From JAWPMT01 sp965267435 (GTDB taxonomy: Bacteria > Bacteroidota > Bacteroidia > Cytophagales > Cyclobacteriaceae): 64,000 nt of DNA. A program made the translations under genes and the position numbers. Under the pieces are notes generated by a model. It was not told the DNA's origin and ran no database searches. It saw only the letters and a program-made list of their open reading frames with translations. Shown here piece by piece: positions 17,519 through 26,716 of the stretch. Location: NCBI GenBank assembly GCA_965267435.1, contig OZ253960.1:5518001-5582000 (forward strand). The letters are read 5' to 3'. Positions within the stretch are counted from its first letter, which is position 1, and every line of letters begins with the position of its first letter.

Positions 17519-17953
17519 ATGCATAGTCGAAAACGCCATATTGCCAAAACCATCACCTGGAGGATCGTCGCCACGGGAACGACTTTCCTGCTGACGCTAT
17601 TCTTCTTTAGGGACGATCCTAATGCTACTGAGAAAGCTTCATGGGTGGCGGTAGCTGAAGCCTCTCTCAAAATGATCTTCTACTATTACCACGAAAGAGT
17701 TTGGTACAATGCCAAAATGAAGATCAGAAGTTCAGTCAGGCACCTTATGAAGACGGTCACCTGGAGGGTGATAGCCTCTGTGACCACCTTTTTGGTAGCG
17801 CTATTCTTCTTTCGAGACAATCCCGCGGCTATGGAGAAAGCCTCCAGCGTCGCGATCATTGAGACGTTCATAAAGATGCTCTTCTACTATTTGCACGAGA
17901 GAGCATGGCACGCAACTAAGTTTGGATTAAAGGGAGATTCGGACCAGTCTTAG
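17519..17953 (+). CDS. Tandem DUF2061 membrane protein
   Basis: A 144-residue protein made of two copies of the ~65-residue DUF2061 unit. RHIAKTITWRIVATGTTFLL (~5-24) recurs as RHLMKTVTWRVIASVTTFLV (~74-93), and each copy continues with LFFFRD and ends with FYYxHERxW. Each copy predicts two membrane-embedded helices. Function is unknown; the domain is common in Bacteroidota and marine bacteria. The frame is open from 17324, but that part runs through the divergent glycosyltransferase region and the promoter, so ATG 17519 is preferred. Confidence 0.82.
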   Translation: MHSRKRHIAKTITWRIVATGTTFLLTLFFFRDDPNATEKASWVAVAEASLKMIFYYYHERVWYNAKMKIRSSVRHLMKTVTWRVIASVTTFLVALFFFRDNPAAMEKASSVAIIETFIKMLFYYLHERAWHATKFGLKGDSDQS

Positions 17954-17961
17954 GCGAGACG

Positions 17962-18585
17962 TCAATTGGTAACGAGCAGCTTTTCTGCCAGTATTTTGCC
18001 ATCTTCTACGATCTCCAGCCTCACTGGGGTGCCAGCATACTTTTTGAGGTCGTAGGTCTGCTCCTTCTTGCTTGGGACGGGCTCCCAATAGTAGTATTCG
18101 AAGTCCTCAGTGCTGCCATTTAGGTAGAAGAAGATACTTAGGGCTGATATGTCTTCGTCCACAAGGGCAATTCGCAAGTCATCGGCACTTTCTGAGATCA
18201 AGATCCTCTCTTGGTTTTTCTCTTTCTCCTTCTCTTTGTCCTTTTTTCTAGCTGTTCGCGCCTCTGCAAGCACAATCTGTGCGGCCTCACCTACGGCGAC
18301 AGAGTGCTCAAACTTGTGGTCACTGTATTTCACTTTGAAAGTGTAGACCCCCTCAGGCAGATTTTTGAGGTTGTAGGGCTTTTCGAAGCCATCGGACCAT
18401 ATCTTCTCCGAATTCAACGGACGGCCATTTCCGTCGACCAACCTAATGATGACATCATAAGGGTAGTCAGCATGAAAGAATACAGAGTATACTTTGTCGC
18501 CACGATCTTTGATTTTGATCATGGCATCCTGAGCGTACAGCGCAGGGCCCAGGAATAGCATGAAGAGCACAAGAAACCTTGCCAT
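17962..18585 (-). CDS. Exported protein with beta-sandwich-like repeats
   Basis: A 207-residue protein with a signal peptide (hydrophobic ~3-16, cleavage near LYAQ). Two beta-rich segments follow (residues ~20-105 and ~135-207), joined by a charged linker of Lys/Glu/Asp (ARKKDKEKEKEKN). The first segment has the GNGRPL...KNLPEGVYTFKVKY pattern seen in secretion-tail-like and DUF3244-like domains; it is not long enough or C-terminal enough to be a sorting tail. I do not recognise a family. It ends 8 bases from the convergent DUF2061 gene. Confidence 0.55.
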   Translation of the reverse strand: MARFLVLFMLFLGPALYAQDAMIKIKDRGDKVYSVFFHADYPYDVIIRLVDGNGRPLNSEKIWSDGFEKPYNLKNLPEGVYTFKVKYSDHKFEHSVAVGEAAQIVLAEARTARKKDKEKEKEKNQERILISESADDLRIALVDEDISALSIFFYLNGSTEDFEYYYWEPVPSKKEQTYDLKKYAGTPVRLEIVEDGKILAEKLLVTN

Positions 18586-18726
18586 TTCCAGTCAGTGAAC
18601 ATTTTGGTCGAATATTAAAATTAAAGAAAAATTCATACATATCCACAAATCCAGGTTGTCGCACAAAACTGTATCCATTTACTGCAACGGGCCACTTGGG
18701 CGCCTACAGGGCACGAAAATCAAGAA

Positions 18727-18753
18727 AATCCGGTGGTAGTTTCTCACCGGATT
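18727..18753. repeat. Perfect 9-bp hairpin
   Basis: Arms AATCCGGTG (18727-18735) and CACCGGATT (18745-18753) with a 9-base loop. No T tract follows on either strand, so it is more likely a structural or dispersed palindrome than an intrinsic terminator. It lies between the exported protein gene and the broken regulator. Confidence 0.4.
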
Positions 18754-18802
18754 CTCCTGAAATTCTATTGCTTGACTATCCCTAGAACTGAATCCTGTAT
18801 AG

Positions 18803-19113
18803 AACATCTGGGAAGAAGCCAATTTGCTCCACGCTATTGATCTCATCCGTCACTTCGTTGTATCTTCTGACGAATTCGTTCGTTCGATTCGTCGTTTCTA
18901 ATGGATCAAACGCTCGATGAGATCTTCCAGCAATTGGATCCTGCGACATTCTACAGAGCCAACCGCCAGTATATCGTAAGTATTCGCAGCATCGAGGTGG
19001 CTCATCGGTATCACAAGGGCAAATTACTTCTTCAATTGACTCCCGCTTCGGCCGAAGAGGTAGTCGTCAGTGCGGAGAAAGCAAGCGATTTCAAAGACTG
19101 GTTCGGAGAGTAG
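18803..19113 (+). pseudogene. Remnant of a LytTR response regulator (C-terminal DNA-binding domain, frameshifted)
   Basis: From ATG 18901 the frame gives 70 residues matching the C-terminal two thirds of a LytTR domain: MDQTLDEIF, LDPATFYRANRQYIVSI (~17-33) and VVVSAEKASDFKDWFG. The expected preceding strands are found one frame over (18803-18899, ...FVVSSDEFVRSIRRF then TAA), so a single lost base near 18898 breaks the domain. No receiver domain or sensor kinase remains upstream, and a stop at 18800 closes the other frame. It sits directly before an FtsX permease gene, which it may once have controlled. The 70-residue piece might still be translated. Confidence 0.65.
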
Positions 19114-19227
19114 TGAATTCGTCCGATTCCGCACGATTTTATCGGACACTTCTGGCCTTTTCATACATCAAATAATTGATTTTCAGTAATTTATAAAACT
19201 GGTACAATTTTGGGCGATGAGTCTGTG

Positions 19228-21585
19228 ATGCTTCATCACTACATCATATCAGCGTATCGCTCATTGACCAGGCACGCGACATCGTTCTGGATCAATGTCG
19301 TCGGTCTCAGTACCGGGATGGCGACGTCGCTGATGATTTTTCTGTGGGTAGCTGATGAGATCAAAGTTGACACTTTTCATGAAAATGATGAGCGGCTGTT
19401 CCAGGTGATGTCTACCAGAGAATTTGCCAACGGTCAATCCTCTACCTCGATGGCCACCTTTGGTTTACTAGCGGCAGAGCTCGAAAATGACCTGCCGGAG
19501 GTGGAGCAGGCTGCGACATACACGTGGCAGATACAGCACATCTTTAGTCAGGGGAATAGCCATTTCAAGCAGCAAGGGATCTATGCTAGCAAGGACTTCC
19601 TGACCATCACCTCCTTTCCGTTGCTGCACGGAGACAGGTCCCTGGCATTGAGTGACAAGAGAGGCGTGGTTCTGTCACGGCCGCTGGCTGAGAAACTATT
19701 TGAGGATCCTGCGAGGGCCGTCAATCAGACCGTGACCATCGACCACGACCGAACGTACAAAGTGACTGCAGTTCTCGCTGACATCCCCAGTACCTCAAGT
19801 AGGCGGTTTGATTTTATTGCACCTTTCGATGATTTTGTTGATCAGCAGCCGTGGGTTTTGGATTGGCGAAATCAGGGACCTCGGACCTTAGTACTCCTCT
19901 CCGAAGCCACCAACATTTTGCGGGTAAGCGAGAAAATACAGACGCTCCATGCGAAACACCTGGAACGGGACCATGCCCGATTTTCAATCATCCAGATGTC
20001 AGATCTCTACTTATGGAATGCCTTTGAGCACGGTGTGCCGGTGGGAGGAAGAATTGACAACATCCGTCTGTTCAGTGCCGTCGCTGTATTCATACTCCTT
20101 ATTGCCTGCATCAACTTCATCAACCTAAGTACTGCCCGTGCGTCGAGCCGAGCCCAGGAGGTGGGCATTCGAAAAGTGATTGGGGCTGAGCGCCCCATGC
20201 TCGTAAAACAGTATCTGAGCGAATCCGTGGTCGTTACGACAATCTCAATGCTTTTTGCCTTGGGCATTCTAAGTCTGGTGTTGCCGAGGTTCAATGAATT
20301 CACCGGGAAAGTCATCGAGTTCAACTTCACCCCGGAACTGGTCACCGGCTCCTTAGCCATCGCGTTGTTTACGGGCATCCTTGCTGGTAGCTATCCGGCA
20401 CTTTACTTATCCTCGTATCGGGCGATCCTGGTGATCAAAGGGGAGTTTCGGGCTTCTCCTAAACAAGTTTGGATTCGCAAGGGCCTGGTGATTTTCCAAT
20501 TTTGGCTGTCGATTATCTTCATCGCTGCGGTGGTTGTCATACAGAGTCAGGTACAGTACATAGCGGACAAAGACGTCGGTTACGACAACGAAAGCCTGGT
20601 GTACTTTGAACAAAGTGGCAACGTCTCTCAATCCATTGACACCTACCTGGAGGAGCTGTCTCAACTTCCCGGTGTGGAGGATGTCAGCAGCGTCGGTCAC
20701 ACGCTCGTGGGTATGCAGAATTATACTTCGGAGGTTAGTTGGTTGGGGAAGTCACCTGCTGATCAGATGCAATTTGAGGTGATCAGGGTCAACTACGGTT
20801 TGATGGAGACGGTAGGTATGAGGATGAAAAGTGGACGGACCTTTTCCAAAACCAAGGCCAATGATCAGGCAGGTATTGTGGTCAACGAGGCGGCTGTTGC
20901 AGCCATGGGCATGCGAGAGCCAGTGGGCAAGAAGGTCACAGTGTGGGGAAAGCAGTCGCTCGAAATCATTGGTGTCGTAGAAAACTTTCATTTCCAGTCC
21001 CTCAAGCAAAAGCACTCGCCTGCTATCATACTATTGAGACCTGAGGCATCATGGTTCATTATGGCCAGGCTGATGGTTGGTAGAGAGGCAGAGGCCATTA
21101 CTCAGATGAAGGATTTCAATGATTCGTACAATCCGGGATTCCCCATTGAGCCGAAATTCGTCGATGAGGTCTACAATGAACTCTACAGTACCGAGCAGCG
21201 TGTGGCATCCCTGTCCAAATATGCGGCCGCCCTGGCCATCATTATCTCTTGTCTTGGGTTGCTGGGTCTGGCGTCGTTCACTGCCGAGCGCCGAATCAAA
21301 GAAATTGGGATCAGAAAAGCACTTGGCGCCAAAGCGGCGAATATTGCGTGGCTGCTGACGACCGAGTTTACCAGGCTGGTCATTTGGGCAATACTACTGG
21401 CCGTGCCGGTGGCCTACTGGATATTGCGACACTGGTTGGATCAGTTTGAGTACCGAATCGACCTCAGCGTGTGGTTCTTCCTCTGCGCCGCGATTATCGC
21501 AATGGTCATTTCGTGGATTACTCTGAGCGCGCAGGCCATAAGAACGGCGATGGTCAATCCCAGTGATTGTCTTCGGGATGAGTAG
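19228..21585 (+). CDS. FtsX-like ABC transporter permease (MacB-type)
   Basis: A ~785-residue permease with two copies of the layout TM helix + periplasmic core + FtsX domain. The first TM is near residues 16-36 (NVVGLSTGMATSLMIFLWVA), an FtsX domain follows at ~275-420 with EVGIRKVIGAERP, a second core precedes the final FtsX domain, and that has EIGIRKALGA near 695. It would work with a MacB-type ATPase to move a substrate or signal across the periplasm; no ATPase gene is here. TTG 19210 is also possible, but family N-termini match the ATG at 19228. A broken LytTR regulator lies just upstream. Confidence 0.88.
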   Translation: MLHHYIISAYRSLTRHATSFWINVVGLSTGMATSLMIFLWVADEIKVDTFHENDERLFQVMSTREFANGQSSTSMATFGLLAAELENDLPEVEQAATYTWQIQHIFSQGNSHFKQQGIYASKDFLTITSFPLLHGDRSLALSDKRGVVLSRPLAEKLFEDPARAVNQTVTIDHDRTYKVTAVLADIPSTSSRRFDFIAPFDDFVDQQPWVLDWRNQGPRTLVLLSEATNILRVSEKIQTLHAKHLERDHARFSIIQMSDLYLWNAFEHGVPVGGRIDNIRLFSAVAVFILLIACINFINLSTARASSRAQEVGIRKVIGAERPMLVKQYLSESVVVTTISMLFALGILSLVLPRFNEFTGKVIEFNFTPELVTGSLAIALFTGILAGSYPALYLSSYRAILVIKGEFRASPKQVWIRKGLVIFQFWLSIIFIAAVVVIQSQVQYIADKDVGYDNESLVYFEQSGNVSQSIDTYLEELSQLPGVEDVSSVGHTLVGMQNYTSEVSWLGKSPADQMQFEVIRVNYGLMETVGMRMKSGRTFSKTKANDQAGIVVNEAAVAAMGMREPVGKKVTVWGKQSLEIIGVVENFHFQSLKQKHSPAIILLRPEASWFIMARLMVGREAEAITQMKDFNDSYNPGFPIEPKFVDEVYNELYSTEQRVASLSKYAAALAIIISCLGLLGLASFTAERRIKEIGIRKALGAKAANIAWLLTTEFTRLVIWAILLAVPVAYWILRHWLDQFEYRIDLSVWFFLCAAIIAMVISWITLSAQAIRTAMVNPSDCLRDE

Positions 21586-21704
21586 AGAAGTGCTCGTTTT
21601 TCGAAGGACCCTTGTGGTTCCGTTAATCCTTCCTTCATGAAAGCCCTCCAACATATTACCACATCTTAGGCTGCACCATTAGATGCGATGTCGGAGGCTA
21701 AGAT

Positions 21705-22805
21705 TTGACAATCGATAGATATTGTGTATTATGCGCTTGGCAATTTGTAAGCAGCCAAAGCATGAAGAGAGAAGGCGCCTACTTGGTCATTTTCGTTGTT
21801 ACAGCCGTTGTCTTGAATCTGGTCCTGGTATGGGCAGAGAAGCAGGAGGCGGATGGGGCCATCACTACTTTCGGTGAAGCCATGTGGTACATGGTGGTCA
21901 CGCTCACCACGGTAGGCTACGGTGACCTTTATCCCATATCTACCATTGGTAAGATCGTCGGCTACATCTATGTATTTGCAAGTATTGGGCTGCTCGGCCT
22001 ACTCCTGGGGACCATCACCAACAAGTTTAACATCATCATGGAAGAGAGAAAATTGGGTTTCAAAGGGACTGATTTTGAGAATCACCTCATCCTTTATGGC
22101 TGGAATGACTTCTGCCGTCAGGTCCTTAATGGTATCCGGCACACCAACACGCCCGTTTGTATAGTGACCTCCCGCAAGGACGATGTTGACCTTATCTACG
22201 AGCAATATGGCAAGGATAACATATTCGTGTTGTTCAGTGATTTCCAAAATGCCGATGCCTACGAGAAAGTAAATGCGAAGCAATGCCGAATCATCTTTCT
22301 TGCCTTAGATGACGATTCGGATTCGCTTATGCATGTGATCAATATGAAGCAGTATGCTCCGCAAGCAGAGATTCTCGTCGCGACCGGCAAGTCCACACTC
22401 ACCTATACATTTGAAGCAGCCGGCGTCTCTCGAGTGGTCCCGAAAAATGATATTGTCAGCAGACTGGTTGCCAGCTATATATTCGAACCAGACGTGGCAG
22501 AACTCAGCCTCGACCTGATGCGTCCAACCGAAGACGAGGAAGGGTTCGATGTCATGGAGTTTCGTGCGATTGATAGCAATCCCTACCTGGGAAAGAACGG
22601 TCATGAGATTTTCCACCAGATGAAAGATGACCAGGATGCAGTACTCATGGCCATAAGTAAGATGGAAGATGGCAAGCGCAAACTGATAAAGAATCCATCC
22701 AAGGACATCACCTTGGCGATAGACGATTACCTGATTGTAATGGCCAATAAACCCGTCAAGGATCGGTTGGAGAGTGCCTTTGGTGTGACGGAAGGGGTTA
22801 AGTGA
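21705..22805 (+). CDS. Two-TM potassium channel with RCK (TrkA-N/TrkA-C) domains
   Basis: A 366-residue channel: TM1 (~26-45), pore helix and selectivity filter TVGYGD (~68-73), TM2 (~86-106), then an RCK domain (HLILYGWNDF at ~129, in place of the usual GxGxxG) and a TrkA-C-like end. It should be a tetrameric ligand-gated K+ channel of the MthK/Kch class. The filter is canonical for K+. The glycine-rich nucleotide loop of the RCK domain is weak, so the ligand may be Ca2+ or another ion rather than NAD(H). TTG 21705 has GGAGG eight bases before it; ATG 21762 is the alternative start. Confidence 0.85.
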   Translation: MTIDRYCVLCAWQFVSSQSMKREGAYLVIFVVTAVVLNLVLVWAEKQEADGAITTFGEAMWYMVVTLTTVGYGDLYPISTIGKIVGYIYVFASIGLLGLLLGTITNKFNIIMEERKLGFKGTDFENHLILYGWNDFCRQVLNGIRHTNTPVCIVTSRKDDVDLIYEQYGKDNIFVLFSDFQNADAYEKVNAKQCRIIFLALDDDSDSLMHVINMKQYAPQAEILVATGKSTLTYTFEAAGVSRVVPKNDIVSRLVASYIFEPDVAELSLDLMRPTEDEEGFDVMEFRAIDSNPYLGKNGHEIFHQMKDDQDAVLMAISKMEDGKRKLIKNPSKDITLAIDDYLIVMANKPVKDRLESAFGVTEGVK

Positions 22806-22882
22806 CGTAGTTCATGGTTTCTGGTTCGTGGATCCTTGTGTACCACGCAAGCCATGATCTAAGAACAAAGATCAAAGATCCG

Positions 22883-23512
22883 TCAAAGCTTCCCAACAAT
22901 CTTACGACCGTGATACGCCTTGGCTCCAAGGGCAGCGTGGATTCTGGACAAATTTTGGTCGTCGATCTTTCCGCACGCCACCAATTCTTTGTCGCCAGCC
23001 ACCTCTATGAGTTCTCTTAAGGCAGGTAAATGATCAGTGGCCCTTCCCTTACCACCGGCCGTCAGGACTGCATCTATAGACGTTTTCTCGAACAGCTCAC
23101 GAGTGGAGGCGATGAGGTCCGAGGTCTCCTCGATGGCCTTGTGAAAAACTTTTTTCATGCCACCGCTCACCTCACAGAGCAAAGCCAGGGTTTTGTGGTC
23201 CAGGGTATTGTCGTCTTTCAGAACACCAAATACGACTCCCTCTATTCCTAAGGATTTGCATATTTCAATACTGGCGATCATTTCCTTGACTTCTTCCTTG
23301 CTGTACACGAAGTTGCCGGGCCGGGGCCGTATCATCACACGGATGGGAATTGACAACTGCTCGTTGGCCTCCATGATGTCGTCTATTTCGGGAGTGAGAC
23401 CATCCTCTTTGAGGTCAGCGCAGAGTTCTATTCTGTCCGCTCCGAGCTCTTGGGCCTTCAAGGCCTGTGAGAGGCCTTCCACGCATGCTTCTTTGACATA
23501 AGTAGTACTCAT
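22883..23512 (-). CDS. cutC: CutC family protein
   Basis: A 209-residue TIM-barrel protein. It has EACVEGLSQALKAQELGADRIELCADL at the N-terminus, IRVMIRPRPGNFVYS (~56-70), the buried-residue segment FGVLKDDNTLD (~95) and KVFHKAIEE (~119). The usual GGLTPS is degenerate (DGLTPE). CutC was linked to copper homeostasis in E. coli, but that role is disputed. It lies 11 bases behind a glycosylasparaginase gene on the same strand, which points to glycan or amino-sugar metabolism rather than copper. Confidence 0.9.
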   Translation of the reverse strand: MSTTYVKEACVEGLSQALKAQELGADRIELCADLKEDGLTPEIDDIMEANEQLSIPIRVMIRPRPGNFVYSKEEVKEMIASIEICKSLGIEGVVFGVLKDDNTLDHKTLALLCEVSGGMKKVFHKAIEETSDLIASTRELFEKTSIDAVLTAGGKGRATDHLPALRELIEVAGDKELVACGKIDDQNLSRIHAALGAKAYHGRKIVGKL

Positions 23513-23523
23513 AGCTAATTCAT

Positions 23524-24480
23524 TTAGTATTTCGAGGTAGCATCCCTTAATTCGTCGGTTGCGTCAGTTCTGTAGCCATAGTTGAAACCTTTGTGGATAC
23601 TATAGCCACCTACGGTGCCGTCTTTCCTCAGGGCGAGGAATCCTACTTGCAAATCTTTCGTTGTCGGCTCATTGTCGACAATGCGATCGACGATGTACTT
23701 GCACGCCTCCTCGGGTTCCATGCCTTGTCTCATGGCCTCCACCACCATAGCCGACCCGGCTACGCGAATCACTGCCTCACCAAGGCCAGTGGCGCAAGCA
23801 GCCCCTACCTTGTTGTCGACAAACATGCCCGCGCCGATGATTGGGGAATCACCGACACGACCATGCATTTTGTAGGCAGCTCCACTTGTGGTACAGGCTC
23901 CTGCCAGATTTCCCTCCTGGTCTAGTGCCAGCATGCCGATGGTGTCGTGATTCTCGATGTTGATCACAGGCTGATACTTGGACGTTATCAACCATTTCTC
24001 GTACTCTTCCTTGGCTTTAGGCGTGAGGAGGTCAAGCTCGGGGAGGCCATTGGCTATGGCAAACTGCTTGGCTCCTGCACCCACGATCATGGCATGGGGT
24101 GTTTTTTCCATCACCATGCGGGCTACCCGGATCGGATTTTCAATGTCCTGTAGGAAGGCCACTGCGCCGCACTTGCCGGTCACGCCGTTCATGATGCATG
24201 CGTCAAGCGTGACTCGCCCTTCTCTGTCTGGTCGGCCCCCGTAGCCGACTGACATCTCGTTGGGATCGGATTCTACGACCATCACACCCTGCTCCACGGC
24301 ATCAAGGGCAGCTCCCCCTCCTGCCAGTACTTTCCATGCGGCAGCGTTGGCGGTGACACCAAAGTTCCAGGTGGAGATAACTACAGGGCTGTCCGAAGTC
24401 TGATGGCCGGCAAGCGCCTTTGAGGCGACGCCCGATAGACCTAGCCCTAGCGAGGCTTTGAAGAGTTGTCTGCGTTTCAT
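23524..24480 (-). CDS. N4-(beta-N-acetylglucosaminyl)-L-asparaginase (glycosylasparaginase)
   Basis: A 318-residue Ntn-hydrolase that splits GlcNAc-Asn, the last step of N-glycoprotein breakdown. The precursor has a twin-Arg-type start (MKRRQLF) and a hydrophobic stretch ending ALAG, so it is exported, possibly by Tat. The autocleavage Asp-Thr is in NHDTIGM (Thr ~181), which becomes the nucleophile; the substrate loop DSPIIGAGMFVDN and ATGLGEAVIR (~235) follow. Length is normal. It heads an operon with cutC. Confidence 0.92.
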   Translation of the reverse strand: MKRRQLFKASLGLGLSGVASKALAGHQTSDSPVVISTWNFGVTANAAAWKVLAGGGAALDAVEQGVMVVESDPNEMSVGYGGRPDREGRVTLDACIMNGVTGKCGAVAFLQDIENPIRVARMVMEKTPHAMIVGAGAKQFAIANGLPELDLLTPKAKEEYEKWLITSKYQPVINIENHDTIGMLALDQEGNLAGACTTSGAAYKMHGRVGDSPIIGAGMFVDNKVGAACATGLGEAVIRVAGSAMVVEAMRQGMEPEEACKYIVDRIVDNEPTTKDLQVGFLALRKDGTVGGYSIHKGFNYGYRTDATDELRDATSKY

Positions 24481-24634
24481 TTCACCAATTTACAGGATGG
24501 TTGATGGAAGTCAAACGAAATATGGACTAACTCGATGCTTTCTCTCTGGCTCCATAAAATGGCTTACTGGCACTTACGGAGGCCATTAGGGCGCGACATT
24601 TCCGTATTTTACATAGAAACAAAGACGCACAATC

Positions 24635-26149
24635 TTGGGACGTAAGCTCCTTGCACTTTTTCTGTTTGTTGCCTCTGGCGGTCAGCTTGTAGCCGGCCAG
24701 GTAGCAGATTTTGCCGGACTATTCACCTATGAGCAACAGGAGATATTGGAGGAGGTATGTGTGGAGTTGCAGAAGAGACACCGTCTGATGGTCACAATCA
24801 GGATCTACCCAGATAGTATTTACTACGACGACCTGGCTGCATCCAAGTCGGAGTTGGACGAATTCCTTTATATCCATATTGGGCTGGGAGAGAATCGTGT
24901 GGTCACCAAAACAGCCAACTCACAGAATGAAGAATTCTTTTCCAATGTCCTGCATCAATGGGTGGAGATCAACCTCCAGGAGGGGAGAGACATCTTCGGT
25001 CCGTTACAGTCTGCGCTCGCAGACATTGATCGGGAGTATACACTTTTCAGGCAGCTAGAGGATCACGACTATGAGTGGACCGCACCCAGCGAGGAAGAGT
25101 GGACCCCTCGGACAGGGCGTTTTGTGAGGTTGTGCTTTTTCGCCATTGTCCTTCTAGTGATTCGCTTCACCGTGAAGAATTTCCGCAGTGGAAATTCCTT
25201 TGAGAATGTGGAGTTCTACGGGCTCTCGAGGATGACACGAGGGCAGATCATTGCCGTAGCCGCTGCGTTGATCTTGTTCGCATTTCGTTTGGTTAGACTA
25301 TTTCCCTACGAAGAGATGGGTGTGATCCTCATCATGTATTCCCTGGCGTTTTATCCGTTTATGGCGGCCGTCGCGGGTGTGATCATGTGGGCGGTGGATG
25401 GCGTCCGGATCATGACTGCTGGTGGTCATAGGGCTCCTCTTTCACTGGCAGAGAAACTTTACCTCATTCGACCCCACGCATCGACAGAGCAATTGATGGA
25501 GATGAACTTCTATCAACTGGTCTACGAGAGGAGGATAACCCTGCGTCTGGAAACAGTTCGTCTAGGCTATCGGGAAGTGGATCATTACTCTGTCAAGAAA
25601 GGAGAAATTCCAGCTACACCGATACGAGAGTTAAAGGATCTTCAGGTGTTCGTCGATCATTTGCCACTGGAGGAAACCGATCTTGAGAAGTACCTGAATG
25701 ACATTTACAATAGCTTCGGTAGATTCAAGGCGTTCAGAAAAGACTTTCTTCTCTACGCTCTCGTGGACAGAGGGCTTCATGTAAAGTGGCTGTGGCCTTT
25801 CAATTTGTTTATTCGGACGCCCTTGGGGAGCAATGCGCGAGCTAAGACCAGCAAAATAGTGGCTCGCCAATCCGAGCTAGTGGATCTTGCCGCCAATCAT
25901 CCAGAGCGATGTGAAAAGTACATTTCAAAGCTGGACATGCATGTGTTTCTGATTGACAGCTTTGAACGTCGGTTGGATGAATTGTACAACGTGCTTTTTG
26001 ACTGGGGGAAGCTTCCGGCTATTCCGGGGAAGCTAAAGGACTTCTTTGATCCGTCCTTTTCTTTCAGGTACTTCAACAGAAAGCTCAGAAGTGCGTATTA
26101 CTATGAGAGTGCCTGGGGGAGTTGGAATGATGATGACGATTGGGACTAA
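24635..26149 (+). CDS. TPM-domain membrane protein
   Basis: A 504-residue protein with a signal sequence (~1-20), an N-terminal TPM-like domain (VADFAGLFTYEQQEILEEV at ~23, then EFLYIHIGLGENR) and three to four TM segments (~165-182, ~208-224, ~232-260). A long cytoplasmic part with Trp/Phe-rich helices ends in WGSWNDDDDWD. TPM domains are found in plant PSII repair protein TLP18.3 and bacterial YgcG and bind metals or phosphate. The C-terminal part I cannot assign. The start is TTG 24635. A strong terminator lies at 26372. Confidence 0.65.
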   Translation: MGRKLLALFLFVASGGQLVAGQVADFAGLFTYEQQEILEEVCVELQKRHRLMVTIRIYPDSIYYDDLAASKSELDEFLYIHIGLGENRVVTKTANSQNEEFFSNVLHQWVEINLQEGRDIFGPLQSALADIDREYTLFRQLEDHDYEWTAPSEEEWTPRTGRFVRLCFFAIVLLVIRFTVKNFRSGNSFENVEFYGLSRMTRGQIIAVAAALILFAFRLVRLFPYEEMGVILIMYSLAFYPFMAAVAGVIMWAVDGVRIMTAGGHRAPLSLAEKLYLIRPHASTEQLMEMNFYQLVYERRITLRLETVRLGYREVDHYSVKKGEIPATPIRELKDLQVFVDHLPLEETDLEKYLNDIYNSFGRFKAFRKDFLLYALVDRGLHVKWLWPFNLFIRTPLGSNARAKTSKIVARQSELVDLAANHPERCEKYISKLDMHVFLIDSFERRLDELYNVLFDWGKLPAIPGKLKDFFDPSFSFRYFNRKLRSAYYYESAWGSWNDDDDWD

Positions 26150-26371
26150 GTTGATTTGGCACGGTTGTTGAAAACAAACAAAATTAGAATTATTAAAATA
26201 TTATTTGGTTTTGTAATTTCAGTTCCCGATACTTGCAATAACAAACAAAAACAGAAAATGTATCTAAACACAAAACATATCACATCACCCATAGCGACAG
26301 AAAGCCGTTTTTGTGATGTATTTCATGTGTTTGGGTCTGATTGGTAATCAACTATAAGAAGATATAGATGA

Positions 26372-26399
26372 AACCCAGGCCCAACAGCCTGGGTTTTTT
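26372..26399 (+). terminator. Strong intrinsic terminator
   Basis: A perfect 9-bp stem AACCCAGGC / GCCTGGGTT (26372-26380, 26387-26395) with a 6-base loop and a run of six T. It ends the TPM-protein transcript 220 bases after its stop. Confidence 0.85.
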
Positions 26400-26421
26400 G
26401 TTTCATTTGGATTTTGGCAAT

Positions 26422-26544
26422 ATGACTCAAATACAGAATAATATTTGGTTTAGCTCAAAGAGTGATCGGGAGACGTACGCCCTTTTGGGTCGAAGGTCTG
26501 TCGATAGTGAACTGCAAGAGTTTGGAAGGTCGCTGATCACCTAG
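26422..26544 (+). CDS. Possible 40-residue small protein or the body of a small RNA
   Basis: Between two intrinsic terminators (26372-26399 and 26569-26601) lies a separate short transcription unit. Its only frame is ATG 26422 to TAG 26544: 40 residues, hydrophilic, beginning MTQIQNNIWFSS and ending FGRSLIT. There is no clear ribosome-binding site and no family is recognised. The terminator pair argues for a real transcript, coding or not. Confidence 0.25.
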   Translation: MTQIQNNIWFSSKSDRETYALLGRRSVDSELQEFGRSLIT

Positions 26545-26568
26545 CCAGTCAATGGTGAGGTGTTTCAG

Positions 26569-26601
26569 AAGCCCCGTCCTGATTGCAGGTCGGGGCTTTT
26601 T
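26569..26601 (+). terminator. Intrinsic terminator
   Basis: Stem AAGCCCCG (26569-26576) with CGGGGCTT (26591-26598); the enclosed bases can extend it through CCTG/CAGG. A run of five T follows. It ends the short unit starting after 26400. Confidence 0.75.
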
Positions 26602-26608
26602 ATTACTC

Positions 26609-26716
26609 CGTCATTCAGACCGAAGCGGAGCGAAGGGAAGAATCTTCGACGGAGGATTCGAGAATCGCGCCAAAGAGATCCTTTGCTTCGAACTTGGCGT
26701 CCCCCTCTGGATGACG
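26609..26716. repeat. MITE-like palindromic element
   Basis: The ends are inverted copies: CGTCATTCAGA (26609-26619) and TCTGGATGACG (26706-26716), one mismatch. The interior ACCGAAGCGGAGCGAAGG... AGAATC is of the type dispersed in Bacteroidota genomes as CGTCATTCCGACCG-like repeats. It has no coding capacity. It marks the left end of the noncoding region before the RtcB locus. Confidence 0.55.

Noticed and set aside
26156..26347. 63-residue frame after the TPM gene
   Set aside because: AT-rich, Asn/Lys-biased start, no ribosome site and no family; it ends inside the stretch leading to the terminator.
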